NCBI RefSeq assembly: GCF_900167085.1
Contig: NZ_FUXA01000008.1
Span: 21,774-85,773 of the forward strand
Source of the DNA: Eubacterium ruminantium
GTDB taxonomy: Bacteria > Bacillota > Clostridia > Lachnospirales > Lachnospiraceae
Reading direction: 5' to 3'
DNA: 64,000 nt
The notes below the pieces were generated by a model. That model searched no databases and was not told where the DNA came from. It saw only the letters and a list, made by a program, of their open reading frames with translations. This document shows, one piece after another, positions 27,901 to 35,659 of the stretch. Every line of letters starts with the position of its first letter. The first letter of the stretch is position 1. A program made the position numbers and the translations under genes.

Positions 27901-28321
27901 ATGAGATTCCGAAGTCCTTTTCAAGTTCTTTCAAAATCTCATAAGCCTCATTATATTTTTCTTCTAACAAGCATTCATCGAATCTATCTTTGTTTGAAAT
28001 AAACATATTTATTTCTTTGGAATAACACGAAAAAAGCTTAAGTTGCCAACGTAGTTCAAATCTTATATTTCTTGTGCATATAGGCTCTGCAAATTTTGCA
28101 AAATAATTCACATTCAAAGGAAACAAGTTAACTGTAAAATAACTCTCCCGAATAGCTTTATTTGCGAACAACATATCAAACGTAGCATCAAAATCTTCAT
28201 TTGATGGTAATCTTTTAAAAGACAATAAGTCCTTCTCTAACATTTGTCTTGTTTTTTTTGTATTATTTCCTTTTCTCAATTGCAAATCATCAAATTGGAT
28301 TCTTTTTCCTATTGAATGCAC
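24914..28321 (-). CDS. dtcA: Detocs DtcA-like sensor kinase, large helical (TPR-like) N-terminus with GHKL ATPase
   Basis: 1135 residues, no membrane helix. Residues 1-700 are predominantly helical repeats (for example EEKYNEAYEILKELEKDFGIS near 120), consistent with the TPR-type sensor of Detocs kinases. Residues 775-800 hold LSLNIRHGTLTGQLR; His783 is a candidate phosphoacceptor. The C-terminus is a GHKL ATPase: N-box LFDNISKYAKAI (Asn1028) and G-box EGGSGIPKIYKIL (1093-1105), with an atypical D-box region (FIGMCNQIDSS). It probably senses infection in the cytoplasm and phosphorylates the two receivers encoded next. Start is GTG, 7 bases after GGGAGG. The gene lies 56 bases after the methyltransferase. 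Kinase class is inferred; the HATPase boxes are seen. Confidence 0.8.
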   Translation of the reverse strand: MHSIGKRIQFDDLQLRKGNNTKKTRQMLEKDLLSFKRLPSNEDFDATFDMLFANKAIRESYFTVNLFPLNVNYFAKFAEPICTRNIRFELRWQLKLFSCYSKEINMFISNKDRFDECLLEEKYNEAYEILKELEKDFGISLWLMENKVLLFHMLGKDVKEELVSSMRQGFISTVINFYDMKASNEMLARDYEYIVRRELDKFIRLNPESAELKDCYTFFIAPFLFKMDDEAKVRLLNMICRFPLIDRYLVVLDIIEHYASERPEQTAPEWIAEVMDYLEEIDDSCATTYRFIISNGVNRVDKFTLDDSLIKGRNAFIQGNLDRCLELVKASVENGPADIRLYNLYIECAQLCDADIMDINISENKKRIIKNLNNIYSFEEDYNDAIDAIYKMCFWSFHARWSRDIYNHITRHVQPINSDEAKRGIKYSNLQRLTVDTVVENLEKSEAKAFLTKANFIEGEDYRLYSMAIVDEDYKMAASLCKVYQLSELLLLKSRHDFSAYRVFLKKKLPKLYEVACSKLLWDSMSNREDFERGIDYFIHLFIKREEYAIMTPMDKFMDYAENSSLTERKNIRVPILYYIYTTYFDSNNKDDLSIAFEDFLDLNEIDKPSKMECECDSYEKQQLIFFLRYICVPEIMGPVLLSVRSTRELEEERILICQRLRELDSLNEDVYDQEIKDITHKLFLDDGVSNLETHKIQVNTDGIKARIGKDLKSVFNKYMYARNSKLDVIIDTLKRFEGGENVSIVSLESSQILNEIVTTIRNEFVLGEEYGLDAYLSLNIRHGTLTGQLRAPLMGMNMLAEKQVETSEYKVSDRWLYKLRNPDNRNKAKQAIIAFTEETDAIVEYLKKELIQISTEEKPTHGIFDYSLTETEIKLFQNYLTENIEFEEFIDNVFEQLWKLTELNLNNMRSTIRNDIKQRYIEAFSRLQKVYKNLNEEFIEADQWIKEAQNDMDAELEKISDWFRRTSDGQYSDFELDAACQVGLQTIKNIHSSMEFEINYIEKDLSKKIDGGAWKYFASMFCILFDNISKYAKAIDGIKRVDCVLKSTEKGVFIGMCNQIDSSVSLDASKQKIESAMNLISDSSYLARAKQEGGSGIPKIYKILAIDLNMKPQVKCEINEKENVFCVDIGGDYK

Positions 28322-28377
28322 ATCAATTCCTCCCGTACTTCACACAGGCCTATCTTATGAATATTTTGTCAGCCATT

Positions 28378-29766
28378 TTATTCTGCATCAATTATTGAAC
28401 TCAACATCGGTTCCATCTGCTCAATAAGGTTTACCACCAACGCATTCCCCATCATAAATCGTCTCTTATTTACGGGCATTTCTGTTTTTTCACCATTTAC
28501 AAGGGCATACTTTGTATGATTTGTTGGAAACCCTTGTATACGTTCTGCCTCTGTTGGTGTAAGCAATCGTATTCTTCCTGTTTTCCTATCTTTTACAATA
28601 TGCGTAGTTCTACTAAATGACCCCTCTGATGTAAGCATTGTTCTTGCTGGCTTATCCTCAGAATCAATCATCGGAATTGCACCTTCAGAAAAAATATACT
28701 CATGACCATTCTTAGCCTTTCGAGGCAACTTCTTTGCACCCTTTAAATACTGCCATGTCTGCCTTTGTTCTTTTGGCAGTTTTCCTAAAGATTCATCACT
28801 ATGTGTAATATCTGGATAAGTGTAATAGAGTTTTTCCTCCGGAATAAAGAACTTTTCATCCACATCATCTTGATCCATTACATCTCCAAGTGTAATTTGT
28901 TTTCCATAGTAATTTGGAATAGTTTTTACTGTATAAATAACACCATCAATCATTACTCCGCTATTCTCAAACCCAAAACTAAAACTCTCAGAAAGTTCTC
29001 CTATTCCGCTTGGCAATTTTTCAATTTTGATTTTTTTGTTATCAACTTCATTCACTGGGAATGTTCGAGCAAAGAATCCTTCTTTTAAAATCATTTTCGC
29101 AACACTCTGACGATGCATTTCATCTCCATATTGCTCTATGTAATTAATTCTATTGTTAACATCCTTTGCATACTTCAACTCATTCTTGTAAGCAAATATA
29201 AATGTTCTACGTCGCCTTTGCTGATATCCATAATCAGCAGCATTAATCACACGCCATTCTACGGTATATCCTTCATCTCTAAAGCAAGCGAGTATAACAC
29301 CAAAATCTCTTCCCCTCTGACTGGCTGGCGACTTCAGCAATCGATCTACATTTTCTAACAATACAAATGGCGGGTTTTTTGCTTCTAGAGTTTCTCTAAT
29401 TGACCACCACAAAACGCCCTTCTTTCCCTCAAGTCCCTTGGAAGTGGCTAATGATGAAGCAACAGAATAATCTTGACAAGGAAATCCTCCGACTAACAAA
29501 CTAAAATCCGGAATCCTTGTCTTGTCCACTTCTTCAACATTTATATTTGTTGTATCATTTCCATAATTATCAAGGCATGTTCCGAAATTATACACATAGC
29601 AGTCGTGCGCCCACTGCGTCTTCTTGTCTGCAGGCTCCCACTGAGAAAACCATACCGTCTTCCAATTTTTATCTTTTTCTTTAATTTCATCGCTTGAATG
29701 TATATGATTTAATCCGCATCGAAAACCTCCGACTCCGGCAAATAATTCGCATACTGTCTTATTCAT
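28378..29766 (-). CDS. C5-cytosine DNA methyltransferase (type II modification enzyme)
   Basis: 462 residues with the ordered motifs of m5C methyltransferases: I ELFAGVGGFRCGL, IV GGFPCQDYSVA with catalytic Cys97, VI LLENVDRLL, VIII QQRRRRTFIFA, a target-recognition region about 200-370, IX RLLTPTEAERIQGFP and X RRFMMGNALVVNL. It should methylate cytosine at the site cut by the neighbouring Sau3AI-like endonuclease; M.Sau3AI itself is a C5 enzyme acting at GATC, so the pairing is consistent. Start ATG with AAGGAG 10 bases upstream. It follows the EVE-like gene by 64 bases. Visibly A+T-rich compared with flanking chromosome. Confidence 0.92.
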   Translation of the reverse strand: MNKTVCELFAGVGGFRCGLNHIHSSDEIKEKDKNWKTVWFSQWEPADKKTQWAHDCYVYNFGTCLDNYGNDTTNINVEEVDKTRIPDFSLLVGGFPCQDYSVASSLATSKGLEGKKGVLWWSIRETLEAKNPPFVLLENVDRLLKSPASQRGRDFGVILACFRDEGYTVEWRVINAADYGYQQRRRRTFIFAYKNELKYAKDVNNRINYIEQYGDEMHRQSVAKMILKEGFFARTFPVNEVDNKKIKIEKLPSGIGELSESFSFGFENSGVMIDGVIYTVKTIPNYYGKQITLGDVMDQDDVDEKFFIPEEKLYYTYPDITHSDESLGKLPKEQRQTWQYLKGAKKLPRKAKNGHEYIFSEGAIPMIDSEDKPARTMLTSEGSFSRTTHIVKDRKTGRIRLLTPTEAERIQGFPTNHTKYALVNGEKTEMPVNKRRFMMGNALVVNLIEQMEPMLSSIIDAE

Positions 29767-29830
29767 TAATGAATAACTCCTTCTTTTATTTTTCTTTAAT
29801 TATAGCAAGTAGGTAATAATTGATCAACAG

Positions 29831-30964
29831 TTAGTTAACGTCCTTAAACTTCAACTCTTCATTTTCATATGAATACTTAACAAGTTTTAGATTTTTCCAC
29901 AAACTTGATTCTGCTGGACGATATCCTTTTACATATCCACGAATAGCATCCTTCTTTTTTTCCTCTAATACTTCATCTGAAAAATCACTAGCAACCACAT
30001 ATGCCTCAATCATTGAGTAATCTCCATGTGCATACTCAATATTCACCCAGTCGACATACTTCATAATTTGATCAATTACTTCTGGGGTTGCTGCGTCTTT
30101 TTTTATCTCTACAATTATATATTTAGAAATGGTGTCATATCCTTTAATATATCGATATCCAAACACATCCATCTTATCCATGTAATCAACTGGTTTAAAT
30201 GGAGATGCAACTACCTGATGTGAGATATAATCCCATGGGCCTCCGAAAATCGGGTGGTTCTCACTCGAAAGAATTTTACACAAAGTAGCTTCTATAGCCA
30301 TTTCATGTCCTATTTTATTTTCTGAAGCGCATTTACTCAAAATAGAATATGCACTAAATCTATGATACGCCTTTATTCTATCTCTCATATCGTTTTGCGT
30401 TTCAACATCGAACAAAAAGATATTTTCGTTATTTAACAAGTTTTCTTCATTTCGTTTAAGAATAATATCTCGCAATGCTTTGTCTTCTTCATCATCTATT
30501 TTGATAAAAGAAACCTTCCACATTGCACGTAACATCCTAAATTTATCTGGATTACTATTTAATGCATCATCCATCTCTACACCTCTTTTAAAGAACAGCG
30601 GAGACGGTTTAAAAGTGCAAAATACACGGTTGCAATCTGAATATGACTTATCCAACAACGTATCTAACTTCGCATACGCAACGCCTTGATTTCCTCGCGG
30701 TTTATCAGCATCTTTATAATTCAAGTACTTACAGTCTTCCCCTACATTTATCAATTCACCAATTCCATATATTCTTCTATCGGTAAAGAAATATATATGA
30801 TCACTGGGTTTCATGCTCAGGTAATCTGCAAAGGTTCCTTCATTTGGGGTATTCCAAGTATCCTTTCCTGGAACATTTAGATTTGTACTATAGATGCCTG
30901 TTTCAAAACATTTCTTTAATGCTTCAGAAGCATCTTTCCCAAGTGTCATTACATATCCAGCCAT
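29831..30964 (-). CDS. PUA/EVE-like reader domain fused to PD-(D/E)XK nuclease-like domain
   Basis: 377 residues. The N-terminal part has MKPSDHIYFFTDRRIYGIGELI (51-72), the layout of EVE/ASCH-type PUA-fold domains that bind modified bases or nucleotides. The C-terminal part resembles NucS/PD-(D/E)XK enzymes: an upstream Glu225, Asp266 (MDVFGYRY), then IIVEIKK with Glu286-Lys288, and DQIMKYVDWV with Gln299. The catalytic set therefore looks complete. The gene lies between endonuclease and methyltransferase genes; its ATG directly abuts the TAG of the endonuclease. It could be a second nuclease, a modification-dependent one, or an accessory factor. I do not recognise a characterised homologue. 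Confidence 0.65.
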   Translation of the reverse strand: MAGYVMTLGKDASEALKKCFETGIYSTNLNVPGKDTWNTPNEGTFADYLSMKPSDHIYFFTDRRIYGIGELINVGEDCKYLNYKDADKPRGNQGVAYAKLDTLLDKSYSDCNRVFCTFKPSPLFFKRGVEMDDALNSNPDKFRMLRAMWKVSFIKIDDEEDKALRDIILKRNEENLLNNENIFLFDVETQNDMRDRIKAYHRFSAYSILSKCASENKIGHEMAIEATLCKILSSENHPIFGGPWDYISHQVVASPFKPVDYMDKMDVFGYRYIKGYDTISKYIIVEIKKDAATPEVIDQIMKYVDWVNIEYAHGDYSMIEAYVVASDFSDEVLEEKKKDAIRGYVKGYRPAESSLWKNLKLVKYSYENEELKFKDVN

Positions 30965-32440
30965 CTAAATATTCTCACCTTCCTCTTTTATACATTTTAA
31001 TTGTTTAAGGACATAATCATTATTAATCCAAAAACTCTGTGTAGTCATATATTCACCACTCGGAAGAATATTCGCATCTCTATCGACGTTTCCGTATTCC
31101 TCCCCATTATTAAACCTATATGCAGCCTTTGTTGAATGCGGTCTAACATGAATAATTTCAGTTTCACTTTTATTTGGTAAATTGTTTTTAAAGCTTACTT
31201 TTCCAGCACTATCAAGCACCTTTGTAAACTTTACACCATACTGAATAATTCGTTTGTACTCTTCCCACTCATTTCGCACCGTGACATCTAAATCATCATG
31301 CGACATGTTCCAAAGTTGGCAACCCTTCACTCGATATATATCGCCATCTTTTTTCCAAACAAAAAAGAATAAACGAGTTTCATCAAAATAATTATGAAGA
31401 GTTGAATCATCAAAGTCTTCTTTTACTAAATCCATAAACTTAAACGGAGGGAACGACATATTCTCTCTGATTTTATTATTCTCTTCAATCCTTATAGTTT
31501 TCACTCTAATATTGGCCTTTTCAAACTCATCCGCATGTTCATCTCTAATACCAAGAATCTTATATGCTAAATCGTTCCATTGCGCCTTATTATTGTTATA
31601 CTCTCTACCAAACTTCTCACATAACTCCTTATCTGACATTCCAATATACTTTGAAACCATATCCTCAAGAATATCCTCAAAGCTTTTTTGTTTTATAGTT
31701 TCAACATCTTTAAGTATCGAATTATCTGACGACCTGCCAGCAATATAATGATTCAACACATATGTCATATATGAAATTTTAAAGCAAAAAGCCCTTTTTC
31801 TTGCCGGAATATTGTTACCATAGTACTGAGGCACCGTACTCTTTTCCGCGGTCGCTCCTTTGGTACAAGCTCCAAGATACATGGTATCTCCTTCAGATAA
31901 TTCATGAGCATGTCCATCCCTAATTGTCTGAACTATATAGTTGTAATCTCGCTTAATTATTTCCAAATCAGCTTCCGGCGGCGTAAAGAGTTTTACATAC
32001 TTAATCTTATATAATAGATTGCTTTCAAACTGTTTATTTCTCCAATAATAAATCAGCAGTATCAACCGCATCTTTTCCCAAGCGTGAGACTTATAAAAAT
32101 CAATCTCAATTGGTCCATCATAACTTATCATCGTCAGAACTAATCTTTCTCCAGCTCTCAGCTCGCCTTTCTTTGTAACCTCATATGGAGTAGTCTTAAG
32201 TTCAACTCCAGCTTCTGCAAAATCCGCCTCTTGATTAGAATTTGCTTTATATCCAAAATAAATTTCTTCTAAAAGATTACCTAATCCACCTTTTCTATAC
32301 TTGTTTGCATAGCCTTCTATATTCTTTTGATGCCCTTTTTCATGAACTATATCTAAAAAAGTCTTTTCCTCTAGCCTAGCTGCATAATCTGCTATACTTG
32401 TTGGATCAGCTGGATCATAACCAAGTTTATTATCAAACAT
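30965..32440 (-). CDS. Sau3AI/MutH-family type II restriction endonuclease
   Basis: 491 residues, close to Sau3AI in length. The N-terminal catalytic domain has GNLLEEIYFGYKANSNQEADF then AGVELKTTP, giving Asp73, Glu80 and Lys82 as the D...ExK active site of the MutH/Sau3AI group. The second half (about 250-490) would correspond to the second, non-catalytic MutH-like domain in Sau3AI. Known relatives cut at GATC; specificity here is inferred from family and from the C5 methyltransferase partner. Start ATG with GGTGG 6 bases upstream, 18 bases after the regulator gene. Acts on unmodified incoming DNA. Confidence 0.82.
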   Translation of the reverse strand: MFDNKLGYDPADPTSIADYAARLEEKTFLDIVHEKGHQKNIEGYANKYRKGGLGNLLEEIYFGYKANSNQEADFAEAGVELKTTPYEVTKKGELRAGERLVLTMISYDGPIEIDFYKSHAWEKMRLILLIYYWRNKQFESNLLYKIKYVKLFTPPEADLEIIKRDYNYIVQTIRDGHAHELSEGDTMYLGACTKGATAEKSTVPQYYGNNIPARKRAFCFKISYMTYVLNHYIAGRSSDNSILKDVETIKQKSFEDILEDMVSKYIGMSDKELCEKFGREYNNNKAQWNDLAYKILGIRDEHADEFEKANIRVKTIRIEENNKIRENMSFPPFKFMDLVKEDFDDSTLHNYFDETRLFFFVWKKDGDIYRVKGCQLWNMSHDDLDVTVRNEWEEYKRIIQYGVKFTKVLDSAGKVSFKNNLPNKSETEIIHVRPHSTKAAYRFNNGEEYGNVDRDANILPSGEYMTTQSFWINNDYVLKQLKCIKEEGENI

Positions 32441-32458
32441 TAATAACCACCCACTTTT

Positions 32459-33196
32459 TTATAATGACAATGGAGTAATGGTATCATTCCCCTTGTCCGT
32501 TAATTGGTACACTTCGTCCTTAGCTTTTATCTCTACACTTGTTTTCAAGTAAGATTCATCACCAATCAATCCATCAATCTTTTTCACAAGTGCTACAGAT
32601 ATTCTTAGCGATATAAGATTTAATTCAATGTCTTTTATCTGGTTGAAAACGTCTTCACTAGCTGTAAGGAATGTAACCTTTGAATCTGGACTAATAACCT
32701 CAGCTTCTTTACTTCCGAGAATGCCAAGAATATCTTCTTTAGTTACGTTATCCTTTGTTACCGGAATGAAATACCAGCTTTCAAATGGTGCGCCTTCTAT
32801 TTTTGCACAGAGTGGTGCACCGGCTGTTCCATCACTTACAAACTGCCACTTAAAGCTAGTTCTGCAAAGTGTTGGTAAAAGAGTGTTCATTGGCGACCAC
32901 TCACTATTAACCATGGTCGCACTGATATCATCATTTTCATATTTATCTGAATCATACCCGGCTGCTTCTAAAAGCTCCTTATAAGATGGACCTTGTGACG
33001 CAAGAGCCATCTTCTTTATTGTCTGCGGTGTTGGTGTTTTCTCTTCGCGCAGGTTCTTATACTTACTCAAATAAGCATAGCTTATGCCTGTATCTTTTGA
33101 AAACTGCACGATGGTTCTTGTGCCTACCGCCGCCATCAAAGCTTCGCCGAATTTGTCTTTATCAAACTTAAAATCTGGTTCTACACTTCGTTTCAT
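32459..33196 (-). CDS. XRE-type helix-turn-helix regulator with unknown C-terminal domain
   Basis: 245 residues. The N-terminus has an HTH of the Cro/CI type: FGEALMAAVGTRTIVQFSKDTGISYAYLSKYKN, about residues 16-50, followed by PTPQTIKKMALAS. The C-terminal 150 residues (WYFIPVTKDNVTKEDILGILG and onward) are soluble and unrecognised. As first gene of the restriction-Detocs gene run, it probably acts as controller of the operon, like C proteins of restriction systems, although those are usually much shorter. Start ATG has GGAGG 7 bases upstream. The repeated inverted motifs upstream are its likely targets. Confidence 0.72.
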   Translation of the reverse strand: MKRSVEPDFKFDKDKFGEALMAAVGTRTIVQFSKDTGISYAYLSKYKNLREEKTPTPQTIKKMALASQGPSYKELLEAAGYDSDKYENDDISATMVNSEWSPMNTLLPTLCRTSFKWQFVSDGTAGAPLCAKIEGAPFESWYFIPVTKDNVTKEDILGILGSKEAEVISPDSKVTFLTASEDVFNQIKDIELNLISLRISVALVKKIDGLIGDESYLKTSVEIKAKDEVYQLTDKGNDTITPLSL

Positions 33197-33219
33197 GCGT
33201 AATCCTCCATTTAAGCTCT

Positions 33220-33248
33220 ATTATACTACGGAATCGATATTTTGTCCC
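33220..33248 (-). promoter_or_regulatory. Promoter of the restriction-Detocs gene run
   Basis: On the minus strand TATAAT lies at 33220-33225 and a weak -35 GGGACA at 33243-33248, spacing 17. The spacer contains GGAATCGATATTTT on the plus strand, which resembles the repeated GGAATATATTTT words further upstream. Confidence 0.55.
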
Positions 33249-33251
33249 ATT

Positions 33252-33413
33252 AAAATATATTTTATTTCTACTCTAAACTCTGTTCAAACGCACCTTTCTA
33301 TATTCTAAAATATATCCCAATGCGTTATGGAATATATTTTATTGTTGAATTCCTGTATTTTCTGTGTATAATGTTAATAAAAGATATATAGAATATATTT
33401 CATTCTATATTCT
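33252..33413. promoter_or_regulatory. Cluster of inverted repeats, likely operators for the XRE regulator
   Basis: Three elements: AAAATATATTTT (33252-33263); TAAAATATATCCC (33306-33318) facing GGAATATATTTTA (33329-33341); and AGAATATA (33390-33397) facing TATATTCT (33406-33413). They share the core GAATATATTTT. Their clustering upstream of the -35 box suggests cooperative binding. The region is A+T rich, so chance similarity is a concern for the first element. Confidence 0.5.
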
Positions 33414-33789
33414 ATAAAATATTGATTTATTTTTAGTAATCGATTCTGACTCGGTCCAAATATAAGGTAGAGGGATGCTTCCGTTTGTTGCGCAACAAAA
33501 TAAAGCCCTTACTCCATGACTTTAAAAATCCTGAATAAGGGCATTAATTTGCTATTTATATCATTATATTGTTACTCATTAACTAAAACCCGACGAAAAA
33601 AAGCACGCACAAAAAAGATGCAGGACTTTTTATCCCGCATCTTTTTTGTGTAAATCATCTATATTGTTTTGTTACTTATAACGAAACAATTTGTTGCATT
33701 TCTCAAATCCAATATCTCAGATTTAATTTCTAAATTGATTTCTCAGTTCTGAATTCTCAGATAAATCCCTCAATCATATAACCTTATGA
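33414..33789. other. Gene-free right boundary of the island: palindrome and hairpins
   Basis: No ORF is supported. Contents: a perfect 16-bp palindrome TTTGTTGCGCAACAAA (33483-33498); the hairpin GCCCTTA/TAAGGGC (33504-33541); a strong hairpin (next entry); and TCTCAG words repeated three times around 33715-33765. I could not find a matching attachment-site repeat near 22.0 kb by eye. Confidence 0.5.
33608..33650 (-). terminator. Terminator of the hybrid histidine kinase gene
   Basis: CACAAAAAAGATGC pairs with GCATCTTTTTTGTG across a 15-base loop. On the minus strand it follows the kinase stop by about 140 bases; the weaker hairpin at 33504-33541 lies behind it as a possible second terminator. 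Confidence 0.65.
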
Positions 33790-35547
33790 TTATTTATCTT
33801 TCTTACTGATATATTTGTTGAGTGTATCAACAACAGTGCTGAGGTTATAAGGCTTTGCAATATAATCATCGAGCTGATTTTCAATGATCCTTTCCTTATC
33901 ACCAAACATCGCTCTTGCTGTAACGGCAATGATAGGAAGTCTCTTTTTATGTTCTTTCTGCTCAATCTTTCTGATTTCCTGAGTAGCTGCGATACCGTCC
34001 ATTACCGGCATCTGAACATCGAAGAGGGCTGCATCATAACTCTTCTGCTTGAAGAGCTCGATGGCCTTCTCACCATTTTCAGCTATATCATATGAGAAGC
34101 CTGCCATACCGAGAAGCTTTCCGATAACCTGCTGGTTAACCGGCTCGTCCTCTGCAACAAGTATCCTTGCATTATTTCCGTTAGCATTGATAGAAAATAC
34201 TGCCGGATTCTCAAGTTCCTTATGCTCTTCCTCAACCTCAGCTGCCTTAACAACCTTAAGAGGAATCTCAGCGATAAATGTAGAACCTATTCCTTCCTTA
34301 CTCTGAACAGTAATAGTACCATTCATGAGTTCTGTAATCTGCTTACTGATTACAAGTCCAAGTCCCGAACCACCATACTTTCTTGTATCCGAACCATCGA
34401 CCTGTGAGAATCTTACGAAAAGCTTGCCCATATTGGCATCTGATATACCAATACCTGTATCGGCTACCGCCATACGAAGTCTTATCTGTTCATTTACATC
34501 ATCAAGTGCTGCAATCTTAACCCTTACTCCACCTTCTGAAGTAAACTTGATGGCATTTGAAAGCATACAGTTAAGTACCTGCTGAATTCTCTGTCCATCT
34601 GCTTTAACAAGTTTAGGAATATTATTACCGAAGCTAAGATCAAGTGAAATAGCTTTTTGTGTAGCTGCAGGAACATGTGCTGCAACAGTCTCTTCGATCG
34701 CTGCTCTGATATCACATATCTCTTCTTTGATCTTATACTTACCTGCTTCAAGCTTACTGATATCAAGGATATCATTTATAAGTCTGAGGAGGTTATCCGC
34801 ACAATTCTTTGCTGTAATAAGATTATCTCTGTAATCTGCCTGAAGGTCATCAGCCATAAGAGTTAACTGAATCATTCCGAGAATACCATTAATAGGTGTT
34901 CTGATCTCGTGACTCATATTTGCAAGGAACTCAGCCTGAGTCTTATATGCTGCATTGGCATCATCGATAGCCTTTGAAAGCTTACCTTCTGTTTCCTTCT
35001 GCTCTGTAACATCGATAACAACCATGTTGATATGGTCTGCTTCTGATTTGTACATAACAGTATTAAATACTTTACCAAGTTTTTCCATCGTGATCTCAAC
35101 GTCCATAAGATCACCTTCCTTGGTGCCTGAGTTGTTATATGCACTGAACCATGCATTAATATCCTGAAGAACTTCGATATTACTTTCTCCAAGTATCTTG
35201 TCCTGAAAATCCGGCTGATCAAGATTGAAATATGCTCCGAATGTTTCATTTGCATCGACCATCTGATATCCTGTAACCGTTCCTGTATGATCAGTTATGA
35301 TCTTTGCCTGAGCGAATCCGATAGGAAGATTCATGAAAAGTTTTCTGTACTTATCGTTCTTCTTACTTCCATTCGATCTCATGCTGGTATTCATGAACAT
35401 GATGATTATCACACCAAGTTCCGCTACCAAAAGCAGTATTCCAACAACCGTATTACCCGCTAATACACCGACAACACCCAGCACACCGACTATAAGAGCA
35501 GTTACGATACCCAACTGCTGGTTATTCATATCTCTAAGCTTTTCCAT
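33790..35547 (-). CDS. Membrane hybrid sensor histidine kinase with PAS and receiver domains
   Basis: 585 residues: two membrane helices (about 12-55), a PAS-like domain (about 65-180), a HisKA domain with phosphoacceptor His in NMSHEIRTP (about residue 214), a HATPase domain (NAIKFT, DTGIG, GGSGLGL) and a C-terminal receiver with phosphoacceptor Asp in ALFDVQMPVMDG. All motifs look functional. The signal is unknown and no separate response regulator gene adjoins; output may pass to an Hpt protein elsewhere. Base composition is like the chromosome, not the island, so it marks the right flank. Start ATG with AAGGGG about 8 bases upstream. Confidence 0.9.
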   Translation of the reverse strand: MEKLRDMNNQQLGIVTALIVGVLGVVGVLAGNTVVGILLLVAELGVIIIMFMNTSMRSNGSKKNDKYRKLFMNLPIGFAQAKIITDHTGTVTGYQMVDANETFGAYFNLDQPDFQDKILGESNIEVLQDINAWFSAYNNSGTKEGDLMDVEITMEKLGKVFNTVMYKSEADHINMVVIDVTEQKETEGKLSKAIDDANAAYKTQAEFLANMSHEIRTPINGILGMIQLTLMADDLQADYRDNLITAKNCADNLLRLINDILDISKLEAGKYKIKEEICDIRAAIEETVAAHVPAATQKAISLDLSFGNNIPKLVKADGQRIQQVLNCMLSNAIKFTSEGGVRVKIAALDDVNEQIRLRMAVADTGIGISDANMGKLFVRFSQVDGSDTRKYGGSGLGLVISKQITELMNGTITVQSKEGIGSTFIAEIPLKVVKAAEVEEEHKELENPAVFSINANGNNARILVAEDEPVNQQVIGKLLGMAGFSYDIAENGEKAIELFKQKSYDAALFDVQMPVMDGIAATQEIRKIEQKEHKKRLPIIAVTARAMFGDKERIIENQLDDYIAKPYNLSTVVDTLNKYISKKDK

Positions 35548-35659
35548 AAGCTTTACCCCTTACATCCTTTCATTTTGATTTATTATACCCAATATATAGG
35601 GTTTCCGTTCTATAAAATACACAAAATATTTTACTATAAATAGCTATTATGGTCAAATA

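Noticed and set aside
33608..33650. Inverted repeat as an insertion-sequence end
   Set aside because: The short loop, symmetric A/T runs and location after the kinase stop fit an intrinsic terminator; no transposase is near.
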